Origin: Diplolepis rosae
Taxonomy: Eukaryota; Arthropoda; Insecta; Hymenoptera; Diplolepididae
DNA: 64,000 nt
Assembly (NCBI GenBank): GCA_030998225.1
Contig: JAPYXD010000608.1
Coordinates: 4,742,501-4,806,500 of the forward strand
Direction of reading: 5' to 3'
Shown piece by piece: positions 32,696-44,240 of the stretch. The translations under genes were made by a program, and so were the position numbers. Within the stretch, counting starts at the first letter, position 1, and each line of letters begins with the position of its first letter. Under the pieces are notes generated by a model. It was not told the DNA's origin and made no database searches. It saw nothing but the letters and a program-made list of their open reading frames with translations.

Positions 32696-33205
32696 CGGGG
32701 AGACAAAAATCTAACTATTATAGTTAGCAGAGCTCTTCCTATTAAAGCACCGAACTTAATGTGCAAAATTTGATGAGTCGGTACCACTATTAGCATGAAG
32801 TCATGCATTTATAGCAAGGAATGTTTGTATTATAAAAGAAACAAGCGCATGCCATTATTGCTACTGTCATATGCTGTCAGAGCAATATTCTCACACAACA
32901 ACATGTTCTCTTACAACCGAGAGAACACAGGAGGTGCTGCGTTCGAAAGTAGGCATGGCCTAACATCTCGGTTGTAAGAGAACTTGTGCTGAAATAGGAT
33001 GAGTTTCCTGCAACCATAGCAAGGCGAATTTCGACCTATTTTTGCGAAGCACAACTGCTCTAAAAGCATGAAACTTAGAACTTTTTTAGCATGAAGGGAT
33101 CTCTGCTTAAAATGTATGAATTTTTCACTAGGACAGTAAGAACGAAACCTGCTATGAAAGCATGATCAGTATTCTTGCTATTATACTCAGATTTTTTTCT
33201 CCGTG
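32696..33205. mobile_element. Non-autonomous TIR element with CACGGAGAAAAAAATCT ends
   Basis: The right end ATTTTTTTCTCCGTG at 33191-33205 mirrors a degraded left end (CGGGGAGACAAAAATCT, 32696). 32710-32760 (AGTTAGCAGAGCTCTTCC, AAAGCACCGAACTTAATG) recurs in reverse at 62024-62075. Inside, TCTCTTACAACCGAGA (32907-32922) pairs with TCTCGGTTGTAAGAGA (32965-32980) as a hairpin. Confidence 0.55.
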
Positions 33206-33444
33206 AAGACTTGGTCTTCTCTGGTAAATCACCCTTAAAATTAAAAATGTTATAAAATAAATTGAAAGTGTTCTCAATATGCCTAAAAAATTTATTAATT
33301 GTATATTTGATTTAGCTCAAGTGTAGTATTATTTTATCATAAATGATTAATGAATAATGTAATACCTTTGAAAAAGGTCATTATAGCTCCAATCTTTAAG
33401 TTTGAAGCTTGCTCCATCAAACGAAGGCCACACCGGAAAAGATA
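33206..33444. other. AT-rich DNA
   Basis: The last 45 bases (frame TKATPEKI) join, once the MITE at 33445-33952 is removed, to IANLLHAIVKKYRQQKKKAG at 33951-34010. This could be a small SANT-like DNA-binding exon remnant. Confidence 0.3.
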
Positions 33445-33952
33445 TGGGGCAAAATTCGTCAAGTGTACCCGCCTAAAAACTTTTTGTCTTCGATTTCCTT
33501 AAAAGTCCGCGAAATTATTGTCCTAGTGAACCTCTTTTAATTCCCCTAAGAGAATGTCTCTAGTACGACGGGTTTTCAGTATAAAGGGGCTCGAATTTTT
33601 AACCTTTTACCGCGCACGCTGATACTCAATTAACCATAACTTCTACAAAAGTTATCCAAATTAATTTTTTTATGGAGGTCTTGGAAACGTTTTTTCATCA
33701 GATTTACGCTGAAAGCAATGGTTTTAGATAAAAAAATTATTTGAACTTCATTTCTTAATTTTAAACATATTTTTGAGTTTTTCTCCAAGTGCGGCCGCTA
33801 ATTTTTTTTCCAAAATTATGTTTAAAAAAAGCTTGACTTCTTCCCTTTAAAAGGGGAATTAAAAGAGGTTCACTAGGACAATAATTTCGTTTACTTTCTA
33901 GGAAATCGGTGACAAAAATTTTAGGCGGGTACACTTGACAAATTTTGCCCCA
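33445..33952. mobile_element. MITE, 508 bp, TGGGGCAAAATT TIRs, TA duplication
   Basis: Left TGGGGCAAAATTCGTCAAGT and right (reverse) TGGGGCAAAATTTGTCAAGT; the arms pair over about 100 bp on each side (GTACCCGCC, CACTAGGACAATAATTTCG in reverse). TA at 33443-33444 and 33953-33954. Consistent with a Tc1/mariner-type MITE. Confidence 0.8.
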
Positions 33953-34753
33953 TATAGCAAATCTCTTGCATGCCATCGTCAAAAAATACAGACAACAAAA
34001 GAAGAAAGCAGGAATTACTCATGATAATGGTGTGAGCAATAAAACGTTTATTAAAGAATTTGGGGCACTGGTGATTTTGTATGGAACAACTTTCGACATA
34101 GACAGCGTTTTAGGTGCATGGCTCACAGCGAGAAACTAGGTGCTTGAGAATTCCTTTTAGAATTGGAAATACAAACCATTGATGAGATAAAGGAAACTGA
34201 CACTGATAATGAAACGGAATTCATAATATCCTCTGAAAAACTAAAAAATCTATCATCGGTCTGTAAATTAAAAGAATCATTTATCAAAATCAAGTACTCG
34301 GAACAATTACGTCACAAGCTAGAATGCTGCTGTGTCTTCACTGACCCAGCATATTTAGTTTCTACTGTAGACAGGTAGACAAGGTGGTATGCCACTCATG
34401 ACATGATTCAAAAAGGTAAAAAAATTGCGGAGAGCACCTGAATCTCAAATCTAGGTCTGCAAAAATATTGCTTATCTGATTGAACTTTTCTCGAAGCTGC
34501 ATATAAACACCTAAAATCATTTAAATCCTCTTTAAAAGCTCTTTCTGGGCAGAAATATGTCTCTTCCTCTGTTCATCATTGGCTTCAATTTATTACTCAG
34601 TCAAACTCAAAAAACTGTCTAAAAAATAGACGCGAAATGTGACGTAACTGTGATTGACCTAAAAATAAGAAATGCACTTGCAGTAGTCAGTGAGAAATTA
34701 CTTAAACATTACCGAAAGTGCAATTGGATCTACTGCGCTGTCCTCATACTTGC
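33953..34753. other. Possible decayed coding segment
   Basis: The frames 33945-34139 and 34163-34378 (LELEIQTIDEIKETDTDNET, then a Lys/Glu-rich stretch and CCCVFTDPAYL) read as plausible, not composition-driven, protein, but with stops between. No family recognised. Confidence 0.25.
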
Positions 34754-34970
34754 ACGGAGAAAAATAGTTCAAGTAATTTTACTCAACTTTCGATCAAAGT
34801 TGGGACATATGGACAAGTTGGAAATTATTTAGTATCACTGTAATTATTTTTGATGTATTTAATGTTCCAGAATGAATCACAGTTAAGTAAAATTCAGAAG
34901 TGTAGAGTAAAGTATGAATGCATGCATGAAATATTTCTAAAAATATATATTATTACTCGAAACTAGATAG
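34754..34970 (+). mobile_element. Left-end fragment of the element A/B family
   Basis: Begins CACGGAGAAAAATAGTTCAA and follows copies A and B for about 215 bp (GGGACATATGGACAAGTTGG, AGTAAAATTCAGAAGTGTAG), then stops at TATTATTACTCGAAA. Confidence 0.75.
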
Positions 34971-36564
34971 GAAGATAGGAGATAAGGCCGCGAAAAGACT
35001 TCCTCTGCCGAGATAGACAAAACCAAACGCGACGAAAATGAATGTAGATGCTATCTGCTCAGCACCATCTACCTCGTCGGCAATAATTTGTAGAAATTGC
35101 ATTTCTAATGGCATACCGGCACCAAGTGCAACAAGGAGCAGCAAATTTTTTGCTACAAGTGCAGTCGTGTGGGATAGAGAACCGCAGATTGTTCTACCTC
35201 GGTGGAATGTAGGTTGAACCCCAACTTAACGTGATTCAACTATTTATGTTAGAAAATTTTAAATAATGGTTTACGCGTGATATGCGTACAGTTAATGTTC
35301 GTTAAATAATACACAATACCACTGATATAAAAATGAGTAATACATTCATTTAATAAAGGGTTGGATAAATCCTTGGGAGGAAAAGGATAGTAAGAAAAAA
35401 GTCAATTTTTACAAAGTGCTTAAATTTATCTCAGACGATTCGATTGTACCAACAGCTTGAATGTCTTCGAGCGACTGGTCTCTCCCGGCAAAAAACTACC
35501 TCGAGCGGAAAACAAACACAATTTGAGCCAGCCCCCTTTTTGGGAAAAATCTTTGAAACAGTCATAGCTGGTTGACATTAGCTTCGGAGGAAAGAGCTGT
35601 CTCTCGAGAACGCAATAATGCTCGGGGATGATTTATTCTGTTTATGGCCGGTCGAACGTGAGAATTTTGGAATTGCTCATCTTTACATTATGGCTAAACA
35701 GATGGTAGATTTACCGTACAAGATCTCCGTATATTATTTGACATTGTCCCTTTGAAATAAACTGAAATTTTGTGGATGTCAGGAAACATATAAATCCCCT
35801 TTCCTTTGAAGCCTAAATTGTAAAATAACATTTTTATATAAACACAAACTTACATTACAATAAAATATATACATAAGATTGAACACCAGGTGTCAAGTTT
35901 CTATAAAGTCTTCGGGAAACAGGAAACGGGCTCAGCGCTAAAGGTCAGCATTGAACCTAGCCCGCCTTTATTAAACCTTGTGTTTTTACCTCAGAATTTC
36001 CCTAGCTTAGGAGAATTTTAAGATAATGCAGGAAAATTTTAATGTCGAATTCGAACTTAGCGACTCGAGTTACGTAGAAACCACATTGTTTTATTAACTG
36101 TCCCGAGGATAAATATTACTTTAACGGAGCCTGAAACTTCCAAGATTTTACCATTTTTCCCTAGGCTAGTGGAAAATCGTTTATTTCTCTTTTCTTGCCG
36201 TTTTCCTTTTTTGTTTTATTCAGTCAGCTTGAAAGGCGCCGCCAAGGAAGATTGTTATTTTACCATCGGACATCAGCAGGATTCACGAGTCCTAACGAGA
36301 CGAGTCGCCCGCGCAAATCCGAATCCAACCACCCTAGCAGGCACCCTTTTTCTTGCTTCGCTTTTTTCTTTTTGCACGCAAAGCTTTTTTTCAGGGTAGC
36401 AAAATTATAGATATTGCGTCAGGAGACGACAGGTGCTCATTCTGGAGCCACCATAAGTAACGCTGGTGTCACCGAGGATAATCCCGAAACCTCGAGTCAG
36501 CTTCGATAAAGTTTATTTTTATTTGACGTTTCAGCAGATACACCAAATTATAATCTGTATAATA
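34971..36564. other. Unassigned, locally GC-richer DNA
   Basis: 34985-35160 has a minus-strand open frame (LGAGMPLEMQFLQIIADEVD..) without a known family. 35880-36540 is GC-richer, with no terminal repeat or primer site to support an LTR. Nothing else seen. Confidence 0.35.
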
Positions 36565-37428
36565 CGAGGGTCGTTTAATAAGTCCTTATAAAAAGATAGA
36601 AAAACAAATTATTTTGTGTAAAGTTTTTTTCATTTTTCAAAATAATCTCCTTTTAACTCTATACATTTTTCCAAGCGTTTCTCCAACTTTTTTAAAGGGT
36701 CCAAAGAGTAGGATTTCGGAACGCCCTCAAAATAGGCATCTACTTGGGCTATGACCTCCTCGTTTGACGTGAACCGTTGTCCACCGCGTCATTTTTTCAA
36801 GTTTGGAAAAAAAATTCACCGTGTGCCAAATCCGGTACAATAAGAACGCATAATACGCTCCAGTTATCGTCAGCCCTTTTTCCAAGTAATCGGTGTAAAT
36901 GATTCCGCGTGTATCCCAAAAAACCGTGGCCATCACCTTACCGGCCGATTTTACCGTCTTCGCCTTCTTCGGAGCCCGTTCTCCTTCAACAACCCACTGT
37001 TTTGGCTGTTCCTTTGTCTCTAGAGTGTAACAGTGTATCCATGTTTCGTCCACAGTTATTTACCGAGGCAGAAACTCGTCAAGATTGCGACGAAAAAGCA
37101 CCAAAATAGCCTCAGAGTCGACCACACGATTGCGTTTATTCTTCTTTGAAAGTAAACGCGGCACCCATCTTGCCGAGATTTTTTTCACACTCAATTTCAA
37201 AATCATATTGTGGATTTTGTCAATCATTTCGGGGGTAGTCACTTCCACTGGATGTACTGAAAGATGTTCACCTTTTGTGGATGTATGGCCACGTTTAAAA
37301 TCATTTACCCAATTGCAAACAGTTGCAAACACAGGAGCAGATGTGCCATGAACTTCATCAAACTCAACTTTGATCTCTTTCGACGTTAAGCCTTTCAAAT
37401 ATAAGTGTTTAATCACCACACACAACAT
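36565..37428 (-). pseudogene. mariner transposase with internal deletion (second cecropia/mellifera-like lineage)
   Basis: The minus strand from 37428 reads MLCVVIKHLYLKGLTSKEIK, WVNDFKRGHTSTKGE, then VTTPEMIDKIHNMILK and the linker ISARWVPRLLS. VDETWIHCYTLETKEQPKQW (first catalytic Asp) follows, with KTVKSAGKVMATVFWDTRGI (second-strand region), YLEKGLTITGAYYAFLL and, after a deletion, LEKMTRW and a C-terminal KVGETLGKMYR. The blocks with the second and third Asp are missing. The 3' TIR CGAGGGTCGTTTAATAAGTC begins at 36565 after TA. The 5' TIR is not found. Confidence 0.85.
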
Positions 37429-38164
37429 TTTTTTGCTTCAATCGACAATAAAAATGAAACCATGTGATGGAAATTCCACGTATTTGTTGATGACGTGGTT
37501 GCATCCATCGATCATGGAACCTATCATTTTTTCTGTTTCGCGCCAGGCACTGAAATCACATTCCCCTTCGCGGTATGTAAAGAAAATAGTATGATAACTG
37601 AATGGGAGATTAGTTACTTTATAACTCGGGTGAATGCTCGTTGGAAACCCTCTAAATCCCCTATTTCGTTAACAATGTAATATTATTCAATGAAAACGTA
37701 GTCTTTGTTCAAAATTTCTATAATTGTTTGATATATTTTATTTTATTCATAATTCGAAAATTGATTATCACAGCTTAAATAAGAGGTAGAGTATGTAATT
37801 ATGTACAATACGCTATAAAAGCATGAAAAACTAAAAAATATAAGTGGATAAGTGATAGTAATTAATTGAAATTTCAAAAATGTTCCATATTAAACGTACA
37901 TAAGAAATTTCTTGTTTTATAGGGTTCAAAATATTCACGAGAATTTCAAATTTTTTTCATCTAATCGAGCGCGTTTAAGTCGATTAATGTGTACTACTTT
38001 TGGCTTATTTTTTATTTGAATTTTAACATTGCCTTTTCCCAAGACTTATAAAATTTTATAAGGACTGAAATATTGATTTTCAAGTTTTTCAGATATTGGA
38101 CCATTTGGTAAGATTTGGTTAAAATTTTGTGGGTTTATATTTCTATCCTAGTACTTATTTTGAA
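37429..38164. other. AT-rich DNA, nothing recognised
   Basis: A short plus-strand frame at 37495-37680 has no family match; otherwise plain AT-rich sequence. Confidence 0.4.
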
Positions 38165-38818
38165 AAAAAAAAAAAAGTTGTGCTGAATAAATAAACAACA
38201 ATAAATCTCTTATGCAACAATTTTCTCTCAGACGCATCTTATTGAAAATAAATACATTTTTGTCAATTTCGAAATTTGTTTAAACATATTACCCAAAATT
38301 TTAATTTTCAAAAAACAGAAGTTGTGCTAAGTTTTGCTAGGCGAGCACTATAAATCTCTTTTCCAACAATTTTCTCTCAGACGCATCTTTGTGAAAATAA
38401 ATACATTTTTTTCAATTTCGAAATTTGTTTAAACATATAATTATCAAGAATTTTAATTTTGAAAAAACAAAAGGTGTGCTGAATTGTGCTAGGCGACCAC
38501 AATAAATCTCCTTTCCAACAATTTTTTCTCAGACGCATCTTTTTGAAAATAAATACATTTTTGTCAATTTCGAAATTTGTTTAAACATATAATCTTCAAA
38601 AATTTTAATTTTGAATAAACAGAAGTTGTGCTGAGTTTTGCTAGGCGAGCACTATAAATCTCCCCCTCAACAATTTTCTCTCAGACGCATCCTTTTGAAA
38701 ATAAATTCATTTTCGTCCATTTCGAAATTTGTTTAAACATATTACCCAAAATTTTAATTTTCAAAAAACATGAGTTTTGCTGGGTTGTGCTAGACGAGAA
38801 CATTAAATCTTATGAAAA
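38165..38818 (+). repeat. Tandem repeat, about 150-bp unit, four copies
   Basis: The anchor TCTCAGACGCATC starts at 38226, 38375, 38527 and 38679 (spacings 149, 152, 152). Each unit also has CAATTTCGAAATTTGTTTAA and TTGTGCTRRRTTKTGCTAGG. Identity is roughly nine tenths by eye. Confidence 0.85.
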
Positions 38819-39189
38819 AATGTTGCACGGAGAAAAATAGTTGAAGTAATTTTACTCAACTTCCGATCAAATTTGGGACATAAGGACAAGTTAGAAGTTA
38901 TTTAGTATCACTGTATTTATCTGTGATGTATAAAATGTTCAAGAATGAATCAAAGTTGAGTAAAATTCAGAAGTGTGGGGTAAAGTTTGAAAACGTGCAT
39001 TGAAAATTTCTAAATATATATATTATTACTCGTAGTATAATTATAAAAAAAACCAGTCTTTTATCAAATCACAAAAACTGTAGAGCTTTCCATTCAGTCT
39101 ATTCTACGCTTCAATCGAGAGTTGAGTAAACCGTGAATAGCAAGATTTATTTCAACAGCTACATCTTAAAATTAAATTGATATTATGAA

Positions 39190-40560
39190 AATTTAAACAA
39201 AAAAAATCTGCCCGCTTTGCGGGCACATTCTCATTGCGCGCTTCGCGCGCCTAGGGCGCGCGATTCGATCGTCGCGCTTCGCGCTCCGGAATTTTTGAAC
39301 GTCGCGCTTCGCGCTCCGTTCTTTCTGGACCTCGCGCTTCGCGCGGTCTTGTGCTCTTCGCATACGTTTAAGTTTATTTCTTATAATTTGATACTGAAGC
39401 TCAAACCAATTTAATGATATTAAAGATGATGTAAATTAGTCATTTTCTCAAATTCACTAAGTTTCTTTTTCAGTTTAAGTGAAACAGGAAATTCAATTTA
39501 CTTAAGGCTCTATCGGCCTTAAGGAACACATTCTCATCATGACACTCGCGCTTCGCGCTCGATTTTCTGTATGCATTTTTGTAACTTTTTAATAAATTAC
39601 ATGATTATTGATAAATTTATTTTCTTCCAAATATCTCAAAAAGGAAAAACAATCGTAGGCTTTATTTAAGGAAACGATTTTGCAGAACAACGCTTATTTC
39701 GTATCTCACATATTTTGGTGAAAAAAATCAAATTTTTTCAATATTAAAAATCAAAAAATTAAAATATACATCCTGTCGAGAAATTTCTCGATAAGAATGT
39801 GTAGACCTTATTTAGCCAAACAATTTTTCATCTCAAAGTTTTTTTTGTATCTCACATATTTTGTCTAAAAAATGAAGTTTTTGAATTTTAATCGTGTTTT
39901 TTGGAATTGAAACGAAAAATATATGTTTTATCAGAAACTGTGTCAGACAAAACTTGTAGATCTTTTTGAAACTAACAACTTTGTATTCTTACGTTTTTTT
40001 CTTATTTTACATATTATTGTTAAAAAATTGAATTTTGGATTTTCAATAGTTTTTTTTTTAATTAAAAAGAAAAATATGCAACTTATGAAAAAATGTTACA
40101 ATTCAAATTTGTAGGTCTTTATTTATTCAATAATATTGTATCATAACGTTTTTTCGTATCTCGTATAATTTAACTTGAAAATGGAATTTTGATATTGACT
40201 ATTTTCGAATTTGAATATGCTGTAACAATTCTAATTTTGATTTAATCAAAAAATGTTATCAGGATAATTTTTAGAGATTTATGAGCACTATCTAAAACCA
40301 GTATTGAAATTTTTGATTTTTTCAAAAAATTATTTTCAAAAACACAAAAGTAGTGCTCAACCCCTCAATTTTGATTGGATGTGGCTGGTTAACGAACTTG
40401 TCCTTACTTTTTCGGCTCCGATAAAGTATACCAAAGCTCAATTCAATCTGATAAATCGAGGGGGTCTCAAAACGTAAAGATTTGATGAAAATTTCGAAAG
40501 TCATTTTTCACATAAAACCAATACCTTCTCATCCATGATGAGAATGTAAAAAGTCGATAA
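39190..40560 (+). repeat. AT-rich dispersed repeat with GC-hairpin head, copy 1
   Basis: The order is: GC hairpin cluster (39205-39345); TTCGCATACGTTTAAGTTTA; ACTTAAGGCTCTATCGGCCT (itself a hairpin) followed by TCGCGCTTCGCGCTC; then four or five loose units of 120-150 bp around TGTCAGACAAAACTTGTAGA and TTTCGTATCTCACATATT; then GGATGTGGCTGGTTAACGAA and CATAAAACCAATACCTTCTC. The same order recurs at 42079-43300 and in part at 44395-44900 and 46365-46465. Confidence 0.6.
39217..39345. repeat. Cluster of CGCGCTTCGCG hairpins
   Basis: Five short self-complementary units, each CGCGCTTCGCGC or close, some followed by TCCG, spaced 25-30 bp apart in DNA that is otherwise very AT-rich. Single copies or variants lie at 39547, 42327, 42540, 42623 and 42753. 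Confidence 0.75.
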
Positions 40561-41507
40561 GTGTATTACATGAAATATGAAATATCACATAAATTACTCA
40601 GGCAGAATAATAATTTGGAATTCGCAAATGTAAAATCCATATTTTGAAAATATAAAACACAGAAAATAAAAGAACCTTCTTTTAAATGTTTTTATACAAG
40701 ATACTTCTTAATAATAATGCAATTTTTTAATGTAAATTTGAAAATTCAGTTTCACTAAACTTCATACGTCGTTATAATAAAAATGTATACTAAATATAAT
40801 TTAATAATTATATTACATATATCAATAATCATAGTTATAATAATTGATTAATTATATAATTTTCAAAAATATTTTATTAATCATTGATGAAAAAAGTTGA
40901 TTTATTTTTACTTAAATAAGGCTAAAAAATTTTATTGACGGCACTTACTCTCACAAGCTCTGAATAAACCCTTACAGTCACTATATAAGAAAGTTCCAAG
41001 TTTTATATCTAAGCATTGTAAGCGAGCGTGTGTGATTCGACGAAAGCGTATCGTACTATATATAAGTGTAGTTATTAGGTTTATATATGTAAGGCTATAT
41101 GTTTAAGTGTATTTGTAATTTGAAATGTGATTGGCTACGTCTGAATGGTGTGAATGTATTTGTAAGTTGTTTATGTATGTACCGGACGACTATTGGCAGG
41201 CTCGAGGTAAGAATTTTTCTTTACTTGAGAGAACCATACCATTGCCAGTTCAAATAATACGCCCGATGCTTATTTTACCCAACTACGGTTTGAAGCACCT
41301 CAAGCGTCGGTGATATACTTATACATTTCATGTTAACCCACTGACGCATGTTGGTGCCCTGTCGTCGATAACGTTTTACTCAACTCCTTACTATTCCCTA
41401 TGTAACGCTTATTGTTATTCACTTTGGGTGACTTAGGTATATATCAAATTGATTTTACCCGACTAGGATTTAATAGATGTTCAAATGTCCTTATGTCCCA
41501 AGTTTAA

Positions 41508-42031
41508 GGTGGCTTGATCGTTTTTGAAAATAATTATAGAATGCTCTGAAACTTAGAGATTATCTTAATAAAATATGCTAGATTCATTTGGAAAAAAGAA
41601 ATACCGTGGTTGACGATGTCATTGCCGACAAAATCGCTACCGAAAAAATGTCAGTTTAACACGTAGTCTTATGGGATTCCTTGTCAAAATCGGCGAAACT
41701 CCGGAAAAAATCACAAGTCCCAATAAATCAAATATATACTAGTACTTTCGATTTCGAGGAATCTATTAGTATTATAAAAATGAAGGGTTAACGACTTCAA
41801 TCAAGAGAAAATTGCGAAAAAGGTACAGAATATAGAAATCGCCTCAAGGTGAAACTAATAATTTTTTATTATCGCTTTTTTCCGGGGACATTTCCGCGAT
41901 TTCTTACCCTTCTACTCAGATGTTACTATAATACATATGATTATTAAAAAAATAAGTAGCAATGAGCATTCATGTAACACGTGCCCCCACGGTTCCCCTC
42001 ACTTCATACGACACCAAACGATCAAGCCACC
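41508..42031. mobile_element. TTAA-flanked MITE, 524 bp, GGTGGCTTGATCGTTT TIRs
   Basis: GGTGGCTTGATCGTTT at 41508 and AAACGATCAAGCCACC ending 42031, flanked by TTAA on both sides (41504-41507 and 42032-42035). Copy A at 25845-25860 reads AAGTTTAATCGACAG with no insert, so the empty site with one TTAA is in the same window. A TTAA target is the habit of piggyBac-type elements; no transposase is present. Confidence 0.85.
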
Positions 42032-42078
42032 TTAATCGACAGAGTTGAGTAAAATTACTTCAACTATTTTTTTCCGTG

Positions 42079-43042
42079 TGCAATTCAAATTTGTAGATCT
42101 TAATGTAGAAAATAATTTTGTATGGTAACTTTTATTCATGTCTCGTAAAATTTAACTGGAAAATGGAATTTTGATATTGACATTTTTCAAGTTTCAACAT
42201 GCTGTATCATTTCCAATTTTGGTTTAATCAAAGAATGTTATGAAGATAGTTTGTAGAGATTTATAAGCACTATCAAAAACCAGTATTAGAATTTTTGATT
42301 TTTTCAAAAACACGAAATATTTGAACATCGTGCTCCGCGCTCCAATCTATTTGGACTTCGCATACATTCAAGCTTACTTCTTCTAATTTGATACTGAAAC
42401 TCAATTCAATTTTATAATATTATAAATGTGAATCAAATTTTGTCAAATTTACTAAAATTTTGGTTTTATTAATCCAAAAAGGAAATTTAATTTACTTAAG
42501 GCTCCATTGGCCTTAAGGAACATATTCTCATTAGGATATTCGCGCTTCGCACTAGAATTTTCACTTTATATCCATCAGAGCCACATGTGGATTAGAAATG
42601 ACTTTTTAAAATATGTGAATCTCGCGCATTGCGCTCGGTGTTCTATTTCTTTTACATACAAATTACTAAATTTTTGTATGATTCCAAATGAAAAAAGAAA
42701 TTCGATTAACTTAAGGCTCTTTCAGCCTTAACAAAAGCATTCTCATCGTAATACTCGCGCTCGATTTTTACTTTATAACCATTGGAGTTACATTTGCATT
42801 CAAAAAAGGACTTTTCATTTTCACACTTTTTTCGTATCTTATAAATATTTGTTAAAAAACCAAAGTTTTGAATTTTAATCGTATTATTTTAAATTAAAAT
42901 GGAAAATATATAATTTATCAGAAATTGTGTCAGACAAAATTTGTTGAACTTATTAGAGCGAACAATTTTTCATTCTTACGTTTTTGTTCACATTTAACAT
43001 ATTCTGGTTGAATAATTAAATTTTCGATTTTCAATAGTATTT
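42079..43042 (+). repeat. AT-rich dispersed repeat, copy 2
   Basis: Follows copy 1 (39190-40560) closely: CAATTCAAATTTGTAGATCT at 42081, the TGCTCCGCGCTCC hairpin at 42330, ACTTAAGGCTCCATTGGCCT at 42495, TGTGTCAGACAAAATTTGTT at 42928. Interrupted on the left by element B and on the right by a SINE. Confidence 0.6.
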
Positions 43043-43157
43043 AAAGAATTTGAAATCTTTCTGTGGAAAAAAAGGACGCTTTCGACTGCGCTGGGATACG
43101 AGCCCAGGTCTTTCGATTGCCGGTCGACTGCTCTGAAATTTCAAACTCAACTAATTA
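43043..43157 (-). repeat. tRNA-derived SINE, complete copy with 16-bp target duplication
   Basis: A 115-bp unit flanked by ATTTTCAATAGTATTT at 43027-43042 and 43158-43173. Read on the minus strand: TAATTAGTTGAGTTTGAAAT, GAGCAGTCGACCGGCAATCG, a B box (GGGCTCGTATCCC), a T7 run, then CCACAGAAAGATTTCAAATT. The exact duplication shows retroposition. Same family as 21569-21682. Confidence 0.85.
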
Positions 43158-43173
43158 ATTTTCAATAGTATTT

Positions 43174-44240
43174 TTTTAGAATTTTTATTCAATTTGTTAT
43201 TTTGGCATAGGGTCAGATTCTTTTTATTTTCACATTAAAAATCATTAATGGTAGATATAAAAAAAATTAAAAAAAACGTTAAAAGTATGGCAAACGTTTC
43301 GGCCACATATGCACTCTGAGAAAAATCTGTACTATATTTAGTATACGTGTACATGAAATTTAATACACGCATATGGTAATTTTATTTTACGGGTATACTA
43401 ATTTTAATATATGTGTACTAAGGCTACACTGAGAGACTTTTCGTTAGAGTAAATTATAAAAATGAATTATATTTTAGTATGATATCGTTTCAAAATGAGG
43501 CAAACAGGGTTTACGCATCAGAAATTAATATAGTGGTTTTTAAGCGGCGAACTTAATATTTCCGTTTGAATAAATGGAATATATGTTCTACTAAGAACAA
43601 AAGAGGGAAGGTTTCAGTGGAAACACATACACATATATTATTATCATATCTTATTTATTTTCACATATTTAAGTACGTAACGTATTTAAGTACGTATTTA
43701 TAATCGCACACGATTGAATTAAATTTCAGAATCGCTGATGGGTTTGAACCCTCTAACCCTACCTATATCTACATAACTAAACGCAATCCTAACGCCCAAA
43801 GCCTCTCGGCTATTCTCGCTTGCCATATTCCGAAAGAAATCTCGCTTATAAGCCACTGTTCAGTTGTATATATATATGATTGTGAAAAATCTTTCGACGA
43901 GTAATCATAATATCATTTTTTCGTACTCTAAAGTTTTCGAAAAGAATATTAAAAATAAATTATATAGCAATTTGTAATGTTTTGTTTTACAAATATTATT
44001 CAATAGCGTATATTGTAAAATAAATACAGTTGAAGTACAAAGTATTACTTTATTAAGAATTATTAATCATTATTTCAAATTAATTATTGTAGTTTAGTTT
44101 GAAATTTTTGGCACTGCTTACATTATCGGAGGATCGTAACAGATAGGATACGTTGTCGACAGGTGTCCTCGTAGACAATTTTAAACTCCTATATCGCAAA
44201 TAATGCAAATAAATTTTAACGATTTAAATTTAAATAAATT
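43174..44240. other. AT-rich DNA, one weak inverted repeat
   Basis: 43313-43433 opens CACTCTGAGAAAAATCT and closes CTACACTGAGAGACTTTT with TATACGTGTAC-like words inside, possibly a small MITE. Nothing coding. Confidence 0.35.

Larger units (their letters stand above)
38826..42078. mobile_element. Non-autonomous TIR element, copy B
   Basis: Left end CACGGAGAAAAATAGTTGAA at 38826, right end TTCAACTATTTTTTTCCGTG at 42078; the TIRs continue through AGTAATTTTACTCAAC. Shares its blocks with copy A (22854-25877). Compared with A it lacks the mariner and the two MITEs but contains a TTAA-flanked MITE (41508-42031) and an AT-rich repeat copy with GC hairpins (39190-40560). Its flanks join to ...AAAAAATGTTG|CAATTCAAATTTG, which resembles 40085-40110 (AAAAAATGTTACAATTCAAA). 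So it inserted in another copy of that AT-rich repeat, with an apparent TG duplication. Confidence 0.75.

Noticed and set aside
35160..36560. Solo LTR or LTR element
   Set aside because: Locally GC-richer, but no repeated ends or target duplication seen.
39217..39414. Ala/Arg-rich frame of 65 codons
   Set aside because: Produced by the CGCGCTTCGCG hairpin cluster, not a protein.
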